Part shown: piece by piece, positions 7,939-17,067 of the stretch
Position numbering within the stretch: position 1 is the first letter of the stretch
Layout of the letters: each line of letters starts with the position of its first letter
NCBI RefSeq assembly: GCF_008124765.1
Contig: NZ_VNHS01000012.1
Coordinates: 62,001-126,000 of the forward strand
Length of the DNA stretch: 64,000 bases
Direction: 5' to 3'
Source of the DNA: Paenibacillus methanolicus
Lineage (GTDB): Bacteria; Bacillota; Bacilli; Paenibacillales; Paenibacillaceae
The notes under the pieces: generated by a model
Databases searched by the model: none
The model's input: the letters and a program-made list of their open reading frames with translations, nothing else
What the model was told of the DNA's origin: nothing
Made by a program: the position numbers and the translations under genes

Positions 7939-9852
7939 GTGAACGACAACAACATGCTGGTCATGCTCGCCACGGAAGGGACGTACCCTTACCATCAAGG
8001 CGGCGTCAGCACCTGGTGCGATATTTTGGTGAACAGCCTGGAGCAGGTCGATTTCGTCGTGTACAGCATCATGATGAACCCGTTCGTCACCCAGAAGTTC
8101 AAACTGCCCGGGCGGGCAAGCCTCTATGGCGTGCCGCTCTGGGGAACCGAAGAGCCAAGCGAGCATCTGAAGACGCCGTTCGCGGACGTCTACGCGCAGA
8201 AGCTGCGGACGGGCGAGAAGGAAATCCGGGAACATTTCTTGCCGCTGCTGCAGGCGCTCTTAAGAGAGCTGACGGCGGAGATCAAGGACCCGTACCGGCT
8301 GGCGGACACGCTGGTCGGCCTTTACCGCTACTTCGAGCGTTACGAGTACAAGGCGACTTTCAAACACGAGCTGGTCTGGGATTACTACAAGTCGATGATG
8401 CTTGCGATCGCGGCGGACAAATCGACCGGATTCAGCCAGCCGGACATCCACGGGCTGATTCAAAGCTTGGGCTGGGTGTACCGGTTCTTCAATATCGTCA
8501 ACACGCCGGTGCCGCGCGCGCACGTCGCGCATTCCTCCGCGGCGGCGTTCTGCGGCATTCCGTGCGTGCTGGCCAAAAAGATATACGATACGCCCTACCT
8601 GCTGACCGAGCATGGCATCTATTTGCGCGAGCAATATTTGTCGCTCTCCGGGCGGGGCTATTCGACGTTCCTGACCAAATTCCTCATTCGCATGATTCAA
8701 TCGATCACCAGCCTGAACTACGCGTTCGCGGATCAGGTATCGCCGGTCTGTCTGTACAATACCCGCTGGGAAAGCGAGTTGGGTATCTCCAAGCGGCGGA
8801 TCGAGGTCATCTACAACGGAATCGATACGCGCGTCTTCAAGCCGGACGAGTCCCGCCGAAGCGAGGGGAGCGGGGTCACGATCGCCATGATCGCGCGGAT
8901 CGATCCGATCAAGGATATTAAGACGTTTCTGCGGGCCGCGCGGATCGTGCTGGACAAGCAACCGGCCGCTACGTTCGTCGTCTACGGCTCGGTTAGCGTG
9001 CCGGCCTATTACGAAGAGTGCCTTGCGCTGAGAGAGGAGCTGCGTTTGGGCGGGTCGTTCGTCTTCGCCGGCCACGCGACGCAGATGACCGCCGCTTATA
9101 ACAGCGGAGACGTGATCGTCCTCTCCAGCATCTCGGAGGCGTTCCCGTATTCCGTCGTCGAGGCGATGATGACGGGCAGGCCGGTCGTCGCCACCGACGT
9201 CGGCGGCATCTCCGAGGCGCTAGGCGAGACCGGCAAGCTGGTGGAGCCGCGCAATCCGCAGGCGCTGGCCGAAGCGATTCTCGCTTACGCGGACAACCCC
9301 GGGCTGCGGGCTGAGGCCGGACGGGACGGCAGGGAGCGGGCGCTTTCCTATTTTACGCTAAGCCGCGTATTGGAACTGCATATGAAGAGTTATATTAAGC
9401 TTGCCGCTTGCGCCGCCGAACGGATTCCGCCCGTCGCGCGCAAAGCGTGGGAAGATCCGGCTCGGCAGCAGGGAGCGGAGGAGGCGGAGAAGGACGGATC
9501 CCCGGCACTAGGAGAAAGGGGGGATACGCGCGACCAAATGTCATCGGGCGCAGGCGTCTTCGGCCCGGGGGCAGATACTCTCGAGGACTTGGATGTCCCC
9601 GAGGAGCTTGCGCGCAGGCAGCGATCGGCGGTCGAAGAGGGACTGTCTCTGGCCGCGCGCGGCCGGCACGAGCCGGCCATCGCCGCTTATCGGGACGCGC
9701 TCGCGATTCTGCCGGACGCGCCATGCGTTCCGTATATTCTAACGGAGCTGGCCGGCTCCTATAACGCGCTGGGCCGGCATGACGATGCGATGGCGGAACT
9801 GCTGCGGAGCGAGCTGTACGCCAGTCTGCAGGCGGATCGGAGGATCGGTTAA
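7939..9852 (+). CDS. pelF: PelF-family GT4 glycosyltransferase with C-terminal TPR tail
   Basis: A cytosolic GT4 enzyme of the PelF family, which polymerises the Pel backbone from UDP-HexNAc in other bacteria. The family N-terminus ATEGTYPYHQGGVSTW is present, as are LLTEHGIYLREQYL, the donor-site motif (NGIDTRVFKPDE, ARIDPIKD) and the GT-B ExxxxxxxE region (SEAFPYSVVEAM). Residues beyond ~490 form a charged low-complexity linker and then two TPR-like helices (SLAARGRHEPAIAAYRDAL, YNALGRHDDAMAEL), which is extra to standard PelF. I prefer the GTG at 7939, with AAAGGA 12 bases upstream. A TTG at 7897 is an in-frame alternative. The next gene starts 1 base after the stop. Confidence 0.85.
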   Translation: MNDNNMLVMLATEGTYPYHQGGVSTWCDILVNSLEQVDFVVYSIMMNPFVTQKFKLPGRASLYGVPLWGTEEPSEHLKTPFADVYAQKLRTGEKEIREHFLPLLQALLRELTAEIKDPYRLADTLVGLYRYFERYEYKATFKHELVWDYYKSMMLAIAADKSTGFSQPDIHGLIQSLGWVYRFFNIVNTPVPRAHVAHSSAAAFCGIPCVLAKKIYDTPYLLTEHGIYLREQYLSLSGRGYSTFLTKFLIRMIQSITSLNYAFADQVSPVCLYNTRWESELGISKRRIEVIYNGIDTRVFKPDESRRSEGSGVTIAMIARIDPIKDIKTFLRAARIVLDKQPAATFVVYGSVSVPAYYEECLALREELRLGGSFVFAGHATQMTAAYNSGDVIVLSSISEAFPYSVVEAMMTGRPVVATDVGGISEALGETGKLVEPRNPQALAEAILAYADNPGLRAEAGRDGRERALSYFTLSRVLELHMKSYIKLAACAAERIPPVARKAWEDPARQQGAEEAEKDGSPALGERGDTRDQMSSGAGVFGPGADTLEDLDVPEELARRQRSAVEEGLSLAARGRHEPAIAAYRDALAILPDAPCVPYILTELAGSYNALGRHDDAMAELLRSELYASLQADRRIG

Positions 9853-9853
9853 C

Positions 9854-10285
9854 ATGACGAGCAATTTGAGACGGACGCTGCGGGGCTATCATCCGGCCGC
9901 GGTCAAGGCGCTATACGAGAACTTGACCGCGCGGCATGCGGATCGGATGAACGGACTACAGGAGGAATTGGTCCGACTGCAGAGCGATAACGAACGGCTT
10001 GCGGGCGAATTAGTCCGCATTACGTCCTTCCGCCGGTCGGTCGGGGAGACGCATGACAATGAGGAGTCGCGGGACTTCGGGGAGGTCGCGCAACTAGCGG
10101 CCGCGCATGCCGAGGCGAGCGTGCTCGTGGAGGAGCAGACGGCAAGACTGCGGGATCAGCGCGCGCGTCACGAGGCGGACAAGGCGCATCAAGCGCGTCT
10201 GCGCGCAGACGCGCTTGCCCGCCTGGAGACGAGGCTGGGCGAAGCGCAGGCGAGGTGGCGCGGAGGGGAGGAGGATGGCGATTGA
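9854..10285 (+). CDS. small coiled-coil protein with DivIVA-like RGYHP motif
   Basis: 143 residues. The N-terminus LRRTLRGYHPAAVKALYENL resembles the DivIVA/GpsB membrane-binding start (F-x-GY-x-x-x-V-x-x-F/Y-L), followed by an almost continuous heptad-rich coiled coil (EELVRLQSDNERLAGEL and on). No membrane segment. It follows pelF by 1 base and overlaps the next gene by 4 (TTGA). It shares the RGYHP motif with that next protein, suggesting duplication. A scaffold or localisation role in the polysaccharide machinery is inference. An upstream in-frame ATG at 9779 lies inside pelF and is rejected. Confidence 0.7.
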   Translation: MTSNLRRTLRGYHPAAVKALYENLTARHADRMNGLQEELVRLQSDNERLAGELVRITSFRRSVGETHDNEESRDFGEVAQLAAAHAEASVLVEEQTARLRDQRARHEADKAHQARLRADALARLETRLGEAQARWRGGEEDGD

Positions 10286-11850
10286 GCACAGCGAAGGAGC
10301 TGCCTCGCGCCTGGCGGGGCTATCATCCCTTGGAGACGGAGCAATGGTTCGCGGCGCTCGAAGCCGCGCGCGAACGCGAAGCGGAGGAGCTGGGAGCGGC
10401 TATCCGCAAGGAGCGCGCACGGGGAGAGCGACTGTCGGAGGACTTGCGGCGCAGGCGGGATGGCCGGCGGCCGCCCGGTACCGTTGCGGGCGGCTCGGAC
10501 GGGGCGGACCGTGCGGACCCGGCCATCGACGGCTGGGCGGCGGACCGGATCGCCCGGTCCGCCGCGGCGGTCCGGCGCCAAGGCGAGGCGGAAGCCGCCG
10601 CGCTTCGCCGCCTATACGAGCAACGCGAAGCAGAGCATGAGGCGGCAGTTCGGGAAGCCGATCGGCAATTCGCCGAATGCGAAGCGGCCATCGCCAGGCT
10701 GTTAGCCGAAGCGGATTCGCTGTTCGGAGGGGCTCATGTCTCGCGCGAGTCCGGCGACGGCGAGGAGCTGGCGCTGCTGCAGGCGGCGCTGTCGGACGTG
10801 CAAGTTCCCTTGCAGGCGGCTATCGGCATGCCGCCGGAAGGAGAAGGGGACGCAGCGTTCAGCGACGAGGCCGCGGCTGCCCGCGAGCACGGCGTCCGCC
10901 GCGCCGTGGCGGATTCGGCGCGCAGCGCGAAGGTCCTTCAATTCCGCCTCAGGGCGATGCTCGACCGGGTGGAGGCGGCCGGCGAATGGCGCGATGCCGG
11001 CGGCGCCATGCCGGACGCGGCGGATGTCGCGCTGGCGGCCGGGGCCAGACCGGCTTCCGGACTCGCGCTTGACGTCTCCAAGGGGATGAAGGCCGCCAGA
11101 GCGGCGGCGGGCGTGTCCGCCTCCCGGAGCGGCAGGCTCGGGAGACCGGCGTCCTCCGCCTATTGGGGAGACTTGGAGCCGTATATGCAGGATAACAGCG
11201 ATCCGGAGCAGCTGCCGCAGCACGCGGGACCGCTCGTCGCCGGTACGGGCCGGGGCCGAGATGCATCCGCGCTTGATCGAGACGATCAGGTTCGGGCGGC
11301 CAGGGTTCCGGCTGAAGAAGTCGGGAAAGCGGCTCCGCACGCTGGACGGCAGAACAATGCCGAGACCGCCCCGGTGACGGCCCGAGCCGGCCCATCGGCC
11401 ACCTCGGGCGACGCGTCCGCGCTCGACGAATCCGGCTCCGAATCGAGGATCGGCGGCCGTGCCGATCGGTTCGGGGACGCGGCTGCCTCTCCCGATACAT
11501 CTGCAGAAGAGGTGCGGGCGGCGGAAGCAAGCTCCCCGTTGGCCGGCGCAAGTCAACCCGGCGACGCGCCTACAGGGAGCATGCCGCCCTCAGAGGAGTC
11601 GCCTGTTCTCCAATCCAAGCTTTCCGGTCTCGCCAGCGCGGCGCTCGGCGAAGAGATTCGATTCGTGCGGGAACGCTACATCGTCGGCAAGACGGCGGGG
11701 CAATCGCTCCATGCCGCGGATGGACGGCTGCTGATCGCCCAGGGCGAACCTATTACAGCGGAGATCGTGGCGGTTGCGGAGCGCGAAGGCAAGCTGGCGG
11801 AGCTTGTCGTACATATGGTCATTCCCGGCTTGGGGGCGGATACGCGATGA
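10282..11850 (+). CDS. DivIVA-like coiled-coil / disordered scaffold protein with C-terminal small beta domain
   Basis: 522 residues from a TTG preceded by GGAGGGGAGGAGG and overlapping the upstream stop (TTGA). The N-terminus AWRGYHPLETEQWFAAL repeats the RGYHP motif of the previous gene. Residues ~25-250 are coiled-coil, rich in Glu/Ala/Arg. Residues ~275-445 are low-complexity and probably disordered. The last ~75 residues form a compact domain (RYIVGKTAGQSLHAADGRLL, then GEPITAEIV and GKLAELVVHM) resembling the G-x-L-x-x-x-x-G-x-L-L segments seen beside HD-GYP domains or in PRC-barrel proteins. Overlaps the next gene by 4 bases. No membrane segment. Confidence 0.7.
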   Translation: MSTAKELPRAWRGYHPLETEQWFAALEAAREREAEELGAAIRKERARGERLSEDLRRRRDGRRPPGTVAGGSDGADRADPAIDGWAADRIARSAAAVRRQGEAEAAALRRLYEQREAEHEAAVREADRQFAECEAAIARLLAEADSLFGGAHVSRESGDGEELALLQAALSDVQVPLQAAIGMPPEGEGDAAFSDEAAAAREHGVRRAVADSARSAKVLQFRLRAMLDRVEAAGEWRDAGGAMPDAADVALAAGARPASGLALDVSKGMKAARAAAGVSASRSGRLGRPASSAYWGDLEPYMQDNSDPEQLPQHAGPLVAGTGRGRDASALDRDDQVRAARVPAEEVGKAAPHAGRQNNAETAPVTARAGPSATSGDASALDESGSESRIGGRADRFGDAAASPDTSAEEVRAAEASSPLAGASQPGDAPTGSMPPSEESPVLQSKLSGLASAALGEEIRFVRERYIVGKTAGQSLHAADGRLLIAQGEPITAEIVAVAEREGKLAELVVHMVIPGLGADTR

Positions 11851-13481
11851 ATCCGCCGCTTCCGGTATTGCGTTCGGCCGATCCGAAGTCTCAGCCTGCC
11901 GAGACGGCGCGGGCGGAACGGTTCGAGCGGCTCGCGAGCGACGTCGCCGCCCGGGATGCGCTGCCCGAGGATCGCTACGCGGTCGCCGCGCTGCTGGAAT
12001 CGATGGGCTGGAACGATGCCCGGGCCGCGGAGGCGTTCGGCACGACCGATATTTTCGAACTCGCCGCCGAAGTGTGGGAAGCCGTCCGCCGTAAGGTCGT
12101 GACGAGCACGTTCGCCGTCAATGAACAGACGGGCGTGCTCCGCACCGGGCTCGCGCTGCTCAAGAGCTTCCTGCGGGGCGTAATCTTCGCGCTGCCGATG
12201 GCGATCTCGGTCATCTCGATGCTGACGTTGAAATTCTCGCTATGGTCGTACGAGCATTTGTCCGTGGAGATTGCCACGTGCATCGCGATCGGCACGATCG
12301 CCAGCTTCGTCGTCGTGGGCGGATTTACGCAGGCGATCGCGCGGCGGGGCTTCTTTTACATTTCGCAGGGCTACTACAACATGGCGCGCAAAGTCACCTT
12401 CCTGTTCATCCGGCTCGGCTACGCGGCCGCGCTCGTCGCCTGCGCGCTGCTGCTGGCGTTCAATCTCGTCTTCAACGTGTTTCCGCCGGAGATGTTCCTG
12501 TACATCGTGCTGTATTTCTTCTTCCTCGTGTCGATCTGGCTGTCCGTGACGGTCATGTACATCCTGCGGCGGGAGCTGACGTTCACCGGTCTTATTCTCG
12601 CGGGCATCGCCATCGTGTACGTGCTGTTTCGCGTGCTGGCCTGGGACATTATCTTCGCGCAGCTGCTGTCCATCCTGGTCGTGTCGGCCGCGGGGATGGC
12701 GCTCGTCGTCTATTATTTCCGGCAGGCGGCCAAGCGGGAGGAGAAGGGGATCGCGCCTAGAATGCCGCGTTTGGCCGTTACGGTTTACGCGGTGGCGCCT
12801 TATTTTGCCTACGGCCTGCTGTACTTCGTCTTCTTGTTCGTCGATCGGATCATGGCCTGGTCCTCGAACGTGGATTACATGCCGTATTTCATCTGGTTCC
12901 GCGGGGAATACGAGCTTGGGCTGGATTTCGCGCTGCTGTCGCTCATGATCCCGCTTGGCGTATGCGAGGTCATGGTGAACAAGTTGATGCTGGACATCGA
13001 AGCGAGCTACAAGCGCTACTGGGGCTTCGAGTCGGAGCTGATGAACGCGCGCTTCCGCCGGGTGTATAACCGGATGATGGCGGCGATCGCGGTTTCCTCG
13101 GCTTTGAGCGCGCTGCTCATCTACGGTTTGGCTCAGCTGTTCGACGGAATCTACTACGCCCGGGAGGGCGAGCACCTCATCGCGAGCGCGACGACGCGGT
13201 TCGTATTCCTCGTCGTGCTGCTGGCTTACGTCATCCTTGCGACCGGACTGATGAACGCGGTCACGCTGTTCTCGCTGTCGCAGCCGTCGCTGGTGAACCG
13301 GGCGATCGTGCCGGCGCTCGCGGTCAACGTCGTACTGGGCTTCGCGCTCAGCCGGTGGATCGACTACTCGTTCGCCGTCTTCGGCGTGCTGGCGGGCGCG
13401 ATCGTCTTCTCGGCGCTGTCCTTCCGCGCGATGCGCCAGGTGCTTGGGAAGCTGGACTATTACTTGTACGCCATATCGTAG
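11847..13481 (+). CDS. PelG-like polytopic membrane protein (putative polysaccharide transporter)
   Basis: 544 residues. A soluble N-terminus of ~95 residues is followed by about 12 hydrophobic segments. The central FVDRIMAW and YELGLDFALLSLMIP stretches recall the W/F-rich centre of PelG, the MOP-superfamily inner-membrane transporter of Pel, but the usual PelG start (GFELRR) is missing and the N-terminal domain is extra. The assignment leans on position beside pelF. ATG overlaps the previous TGA (ATGA). Alternative: an unrelated O-antigen-type polytopic protein. Confidence 0.6.
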   Translation: MNPPLPVLRSADPKSQPAETARAERFERLASDVAARDALPEDRYAVAALLESMGWNDARAAEAFGTTDIFELAAEVWEAVRRKVVTSTFAVNEQTGVLRTGLALLKSFLRGVIFALPMAISVISMLTLKFSLWSYEHLSVEIATCIAIGTIASFVVVGGFTQAIARRGFFYISQGYYNMARKVTFLFIRLGYAAALVACALLLAFNLVFNVFPPEMFLYIVLYFFFLVSIWLSVTVMYILRRELTFTGLILAGIAIVYVLFRVLAWDIIFAQLLSILVVSAAGMALVVYYFRQAAKREEKGIAPRMPRLAVTVYAVAPYFAYGLLYFVFLFVDRIMAWSSNVDYMPYFIWFRGEYELGLDFALLSLMIPLGVCEVMVNKLMLDIEASYKRYWGFESELMNARFRRVYNRMMAAIAVSSALSALLIYGLAQLFDGIYYAREGEHLIASATTRFVFLVVLLAYVILATGLMNAVTLFSLSQPSLVNRAIVPALAVNVVLGFALSRWIDYSFAVFGVLAGAIVFSALSFRAMRQVLGKLDYYLYAIS

Positions 13482-13511
13482 GCGCCGGCAGGCGGGAAGC
13501 GAAGGAGGGCG

Positions 13512-15728
13512 GTGCGTCTGGATTACTCGTCGTTTGGCAGCCAATTATACGCGATAACGCACTACGCGTTCGCCTGCGCGGTGCTGTTCCTGCTGTGGCC
13601 GCGGTTGTTCCTGAGAGCGGAGCCGGGCGACCGTCTGGCCGGCGTCTATGCGCTGTTCATGAAAGCGGCCTGCGTCTATATCGTCATGGTCTATGCGCTG
13701 GTCGCGCTCAAGTTATACGAGTTCATGGCGGTCGCGGCGGTGCTCGTCATGCTGAGCGCGCGGCGGCTGTGGCAGCGCGGGGGCAAGCAGGCGAGAGCGG
13801 ACTTGGCGCAGCGGCTGCGTCTTCGCTTCTACGCGCTGTTCGACGGCGGGCTGCGGCTGGGGCGGCCTTGGCGGTGGAGACATCGGCCGGGCACGAACGG
13901 GCTTCGAGCGGACAACCGGGGAGAGGCACCGGCGGCCGTCGGGGCGAAACCGGGTTCGGAAGGACTTCGCGAGTCTGCGTCGGACATCCGCGTTGGCGAG
14001 AGCCGGGACGCGGATGTTCAAACCGCTTTCCGCTTGATCCGGCCTGCAATGAAGGGGGCTGTTCGGGATCGCGATACCGATGCAATCCCCTCTAGCGCCG
14101 GGCAATCGGCCAACGGGCGGAGGAGCGCATACTGGCGCAGGGGCCTGCGCGACTGGCTCCCGAGCGCGCTGCTGCTCGCCGTTCTCGCGGCGGGCGCTTA
14201 TATCCGTTTCTACGACGCGGTAACCTATGCCGCCCCCGCGCTCTCGGACGGCGCGGTGACGTTGGCCTGGATGAAGTACATTAACGCCCGGGTGCTGTTC
14301 CACGACGGCCTGTATCCCCAGGGCTTTCACATTACGCTGTCGCTGCTGAGCAAGTTCGCCGCGATCGATCCGCTCTACGTATTGAAATACACCGGTCCGC
14401 TGTGCGGCGTGCTGACGGCGGCCGGGTTCTACTTCGTCCTGTCGCGTCTGACGGGCAGCGCGTTCGCCGGCATCGCCGGGGCGGCGGTCTGTAGCTTCGG
14501 CGGCCCGTTCCTATTCGGGGGCGACTGGGAACGGCAAGCGGCGACCAACTCGCAGGAGTTTGCCTTCGTGTTTGTTTTCCCGTCGCTGTACTTTCTGCTG
14601 CGCTACTTGAAGACCGGCGCGCGGCCGGCCCTGCGGACCGCCCTTGCGGGACTGGCCGCGGCCGGGTTCGCGCATACGCTGGCGTTCGCGTACGCGGGCA
14701 TGGGCGTGGGCGTCTGCCTGATCGCGGCCATGCTCATGAAGGAGACCCGCCGATGGCGGACAATAGCCATCGCGGCTCTTGCGGCAGCCGCTACCGCCGT
14801 CGCCACGTATGCCCCGATCCAGATCGGGCTCTGGCTGGGCGTTCCGATGAATACCAGCGCGGCCGAATTTCTGACGAGCACGACGGTCGCCGCCATTCCG
14901 GCGCTGACGGGAGCGGACAAGCTGGGCTTGGCCGCGCTCGCCATCATGGCGGGCTCTCTGCTCATCGGCTGGAGGCGCCGAGAGCGCAGGTTGGCGGAAT
15001 GGTTCGCGCTTGGGATCGGGACCGCTTCATTCCTGCTCTATTACATCGCGCCTTATTTGACGGGGAGCGTCGTGCTGGCGTCCCGCACGCAGGCGTTATG
15101 GGCGCTCGGCATCTGCTTCTCGGCCGGGTTCGCCTGGTGGTCGGCGTGGCGGACGCTCGGCGCGTGGCGTCTCCGTCCTGCGGCGGAGGCTGCGGCCGCT
15201 GCCGTCTGTCTGCTCGTCGTCGCGGGTACCCTTCGGCTCGGTCCGATCGTCACGTACAAGATGGACTGGGAAAGCATGTTCCGCCAATATTTGCGCATCG
15301 CGGGCGAGGAGCCGCTTCATACGTGGACGATGTTCTCGCAGGAGGAAGGCTATTCGCTCGCGTACGGCATCGGGTGGCATCAATACGTGCGGACGCTGGT
15401 GGACGAATACGACCCGGCCTTGCCGCCGCTTACTCGTTACGGGCAGAACGTCCCCGACCCCAATCTGACCTCTACCGTCTTCATCGTGGAGGAGAAGCAG
15501 GTGTTTCGCGTGCCGGACAATTTGATCATCTATGCGAAGCTGGCTGAGGAACGCTATGCCAAGCACGAAGAGGAGCAGCGGCTGCTGGCGGACTGGCTGC
15601 GCGTCTATTCGGCCCATCATGGGGCGCCCGCGGTCTTCTACGAGGATGCGTTCATCCGAATCCGGTATATCGAGCGGCCGGAGGCGAAAGATAAGAACTA
15701 CCGGCGACTCTGGGGGAGCGCTTCATGA
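13512..15728 (+). CDS. GT-C-like polytopic membrane glycosyltransferase
   Basis: 738 residues from a GTG 3 bases after GAAGGAGGGC. Three N-terminal hydrophobic segments, then a hydrophilic low-complexity insert (~115-220), then ~10 transmembrane segments. The first extracytoplasmic loop holds ALSDGAVTLAWMKYI and GLYPQGFH, the acidic-plus-aromatic layout of GT-C enzymes (DUF6541/ArnT type) that use polyprenyl-phosphate sugars. The last ~150 residues (after TYKMDWESMFRQYL) form a soluble domain. It would decorate or transfer sugars outside the membrane. Donor and acceptor are unknown. Overlaps the ATP-grasp gene by 4 bases. Confidence 0.6.
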   Translation: MRLDYSSFGSQLYAITHYAFACAVLFLLWPRLFLRAEPGDRLAGVYALFMKAACVYIVMVYALVALKLYEFMAVAAVLVMLSARRLWQRGGKQARADLAQRLRLRFYALFDGGLRLGRPWRWRHRPGTNGLRADNRGEAPAAVGAKPGSEGLRESASDIRVGESRDADVQTAFRLIRPAMKGAVRDRDTDAIPSSAGQSANGRRSAYWRRGLRDWLPSALLLAVLAAGAYIRFYDAVTYAAPALSDGAVTLAWMKYINARVLFHDGLYPQGFHITLSLLSKFAAIDPLYVLKYTGPLCGVLTAAGFYFVLSRLTGSAFAGIAGAAVCSFGGPFLFGGDWERQAATNSQEFAFVFVFPSLYFLLRYLKTGARPALRTALAGLAAAGFAHTLAFAYAGMGVGVCLIAAMLMKETRRWRTIAIAALAAAATAVATYAPIQIGLWLGVPMNTSAAEFLTSTTVAAIPALTGADKLGLAALAIMAGSLLIGWRRRERRLAEWFALGIGTASFLLYYIAPYLTGSVVLASRTQALWALGICFSAGFAWWSAWRTLGAWRLRPAAEAAAAAVCLLVVAGTLRLGPIVTYKMDWESMFRQYLRIAGEEPLHTWTMFSQEEGYSLAYGIGWHQYVRTLVDEYDPALPPLTRYGQNVPDPNLTSTVFIVEEKQVFRVPDNLIIYAKLAEERYAKHEEEQRLLADWLRVYSAHHGAPAVFYEDAFIRIRYIERPEAKDKNYRRLWGSAS

Positions 15729-16897
15729 ACGCGCCCGTGCTCGTCACCGACGCGCTGCTGCGCAAGTCGCTGGCCGCCGTGCGATCGCTCGGGGCCAAGG
15801 GCATTCCCGTCTACGCCGCGGATTCGACGCGCTTCACGCCGACCGGGTTCTCCAAGCATTGCGCCGGCCGTCTGCTCAGCCCGCACCCGTCGGAACAGCC
15901 GGAAGACTATGCGGCATGGCTGGTGGAGACGGCGGCACGGATGCCCGGTCTCGTGCTGCTGCCGATGGACGAAGCGACGGTCGGGATCACGATCGCCGAG
16001 CGGGAGCGTCTGGCAGCCCTATCCGCCCGCTTCCTTCAGCCGGACGCGGAGCCGTTCCGCCGCGCGGCGGACAAATACGAGACCGTCCGGGCGGCGCGCG
16101 AGCTCGGCATGGAGACGCCGTTTACTTGGATGCCGCAAGACGAGAAGGAACTGGCCGCCATCGCGGCGAGCGAAGCTTTCCCGCTGGTCATCAAGCCCCG
16201 GCATTCCTCCGGATCGCGAGGTATTCGCTTCGTTCATAATGCGGAGGCGCTTGGCACAGCTTATAGAGAAGCGGCGGCCGGCGGCCCGCCGCCGATGATC
16301 CAGCAATACATACCGCCCGGCGAGCGGCTGGACGCGGCGATTCTAGTGGATGCGCAAGGACGCCTCGCCGCCTCGTTCGTCCAGCGGGAGGTGCGCCATT
16401 ATCCGGCGGACATCGGGCCGAGCACGGTGCAGGAGAGCATCGCCATGCCCGAGCTCGCCGAGCAGGCGGCCGCGCTCCTGGCCAAGCTCGGCTGGCGCGG
16501 CATCGCCGAGGCCGAATGGATGCGCGACCCGCGCGACGGGCGGCTGAAGCTGATGGAGATCAATCCGCGCTATTGGAACTCGCTGCATCTGGCGATACAG
16601 TCCGGGGTCGATTTTCCGTATTTGCATTATCGGCTCTCGCTCGGCGAACGGGTCGAACCGGTTACGTCCTACCGAATCGGGCAAGTAACGCGCAATTTGC
16701 TGCCGGGAGATCTGCTGCGGGCGATCTCGACGGGGGCTTGGCGAGGTCTTGATCCGCCGCTGCTCGGCAAAGGGGGCCGGCCGGTCGAGGACGATATGCT
16801 GTCCTGGCGCGATCCGATGGCGGCCGCGGGGTTCGGCCTCGCCTGCGCGAGATATGCGCTCGACGCCGGGATGTGGCGGAAAATGTTCAAGCGATAG
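15725..16897 (+). CDS. ATP-grasp enzyme (carboxylate-amine ligase type)
   Basis: 390 residues. The ATP-grasp core shows the lysine strand FPLVIKPRHSSGSRGI (~155-170), the QQYIPPGERLDAAI loop, and the metal-binding KLMEINPRYW with E and N (~273-282). The N-terminal pre-ATP-grasp domain (LVTDALLRKSLAAVRSLGAKG) matches CarB-like predicted ligases. Such enzymes ligate a carboxylate to an amine. In an exopolysaccharide operon an amino-acid or acyl modification of the polymer is a reasonable guess, but no substrate is visible. ATG overlaps the upstream stop (ATGA). Confidence 0.8.
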   Translation: MNAPVLVTDALLRKSLAAVRSLGAKGIPVYAADSTRFTPTGFSKHCAGRLLSPHPSEQPEDYAAWLVETAARMPGLVLLPMDEATVGITIAERERLAALSARFLQPDAEPFRRAADKYETVRAARELGMETPFTWMPQDEKELAAIAASEAFPLVIKPRHSSGSRGIRFVHNAEALGTAYREAAAGGPPPMIQQYIPPGERLDAAILVDAQGRLAASFVQREVRHYPADIGPSTVQESIAMPELAEQAAALLAKLGWRGIAEAEWMRDPRDGRLKLMEINPRYWNSLHLAIQSGVDFPYLHYRLSLGERVEPVTSYRIGQVTRNLLPGDLLRAISTGAWRGLDPPLLGKGGRPVEDDMLSWRDPMAAAGFGLACARYALDAGMWRKMFKR

Positions 16898-17067
16898 CAT
16901 ATGGGCTGACGCCGGGTAAAGCCGCGACTCCCGGCGCTCGGGGGAATAGCCGTGTCCGTTATCAGGTAAGCAGACTTAGGAACAAGGCTCGCGAAAGCTC
17001 GGCGATACGAAGCGAAGACACGCAGAAGAAGACGCGGCGTGATGAGAGACGACGGGAGGGAGCACGC

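Noticed and set aside
9779-9853. Upstream start for the first RGYHP protein
   Set aside because: It would lie wholly inside pelF; the ATG at 9854 starts directly after the pelF stop.
16873-17067. 65-residue N-terminal extension of the polysaccharide deacetylase
   Set aside because: It overlaps the ATP-grasp gene end and lacks an RBS; the family N-terminus and a good RBS are at 17068.
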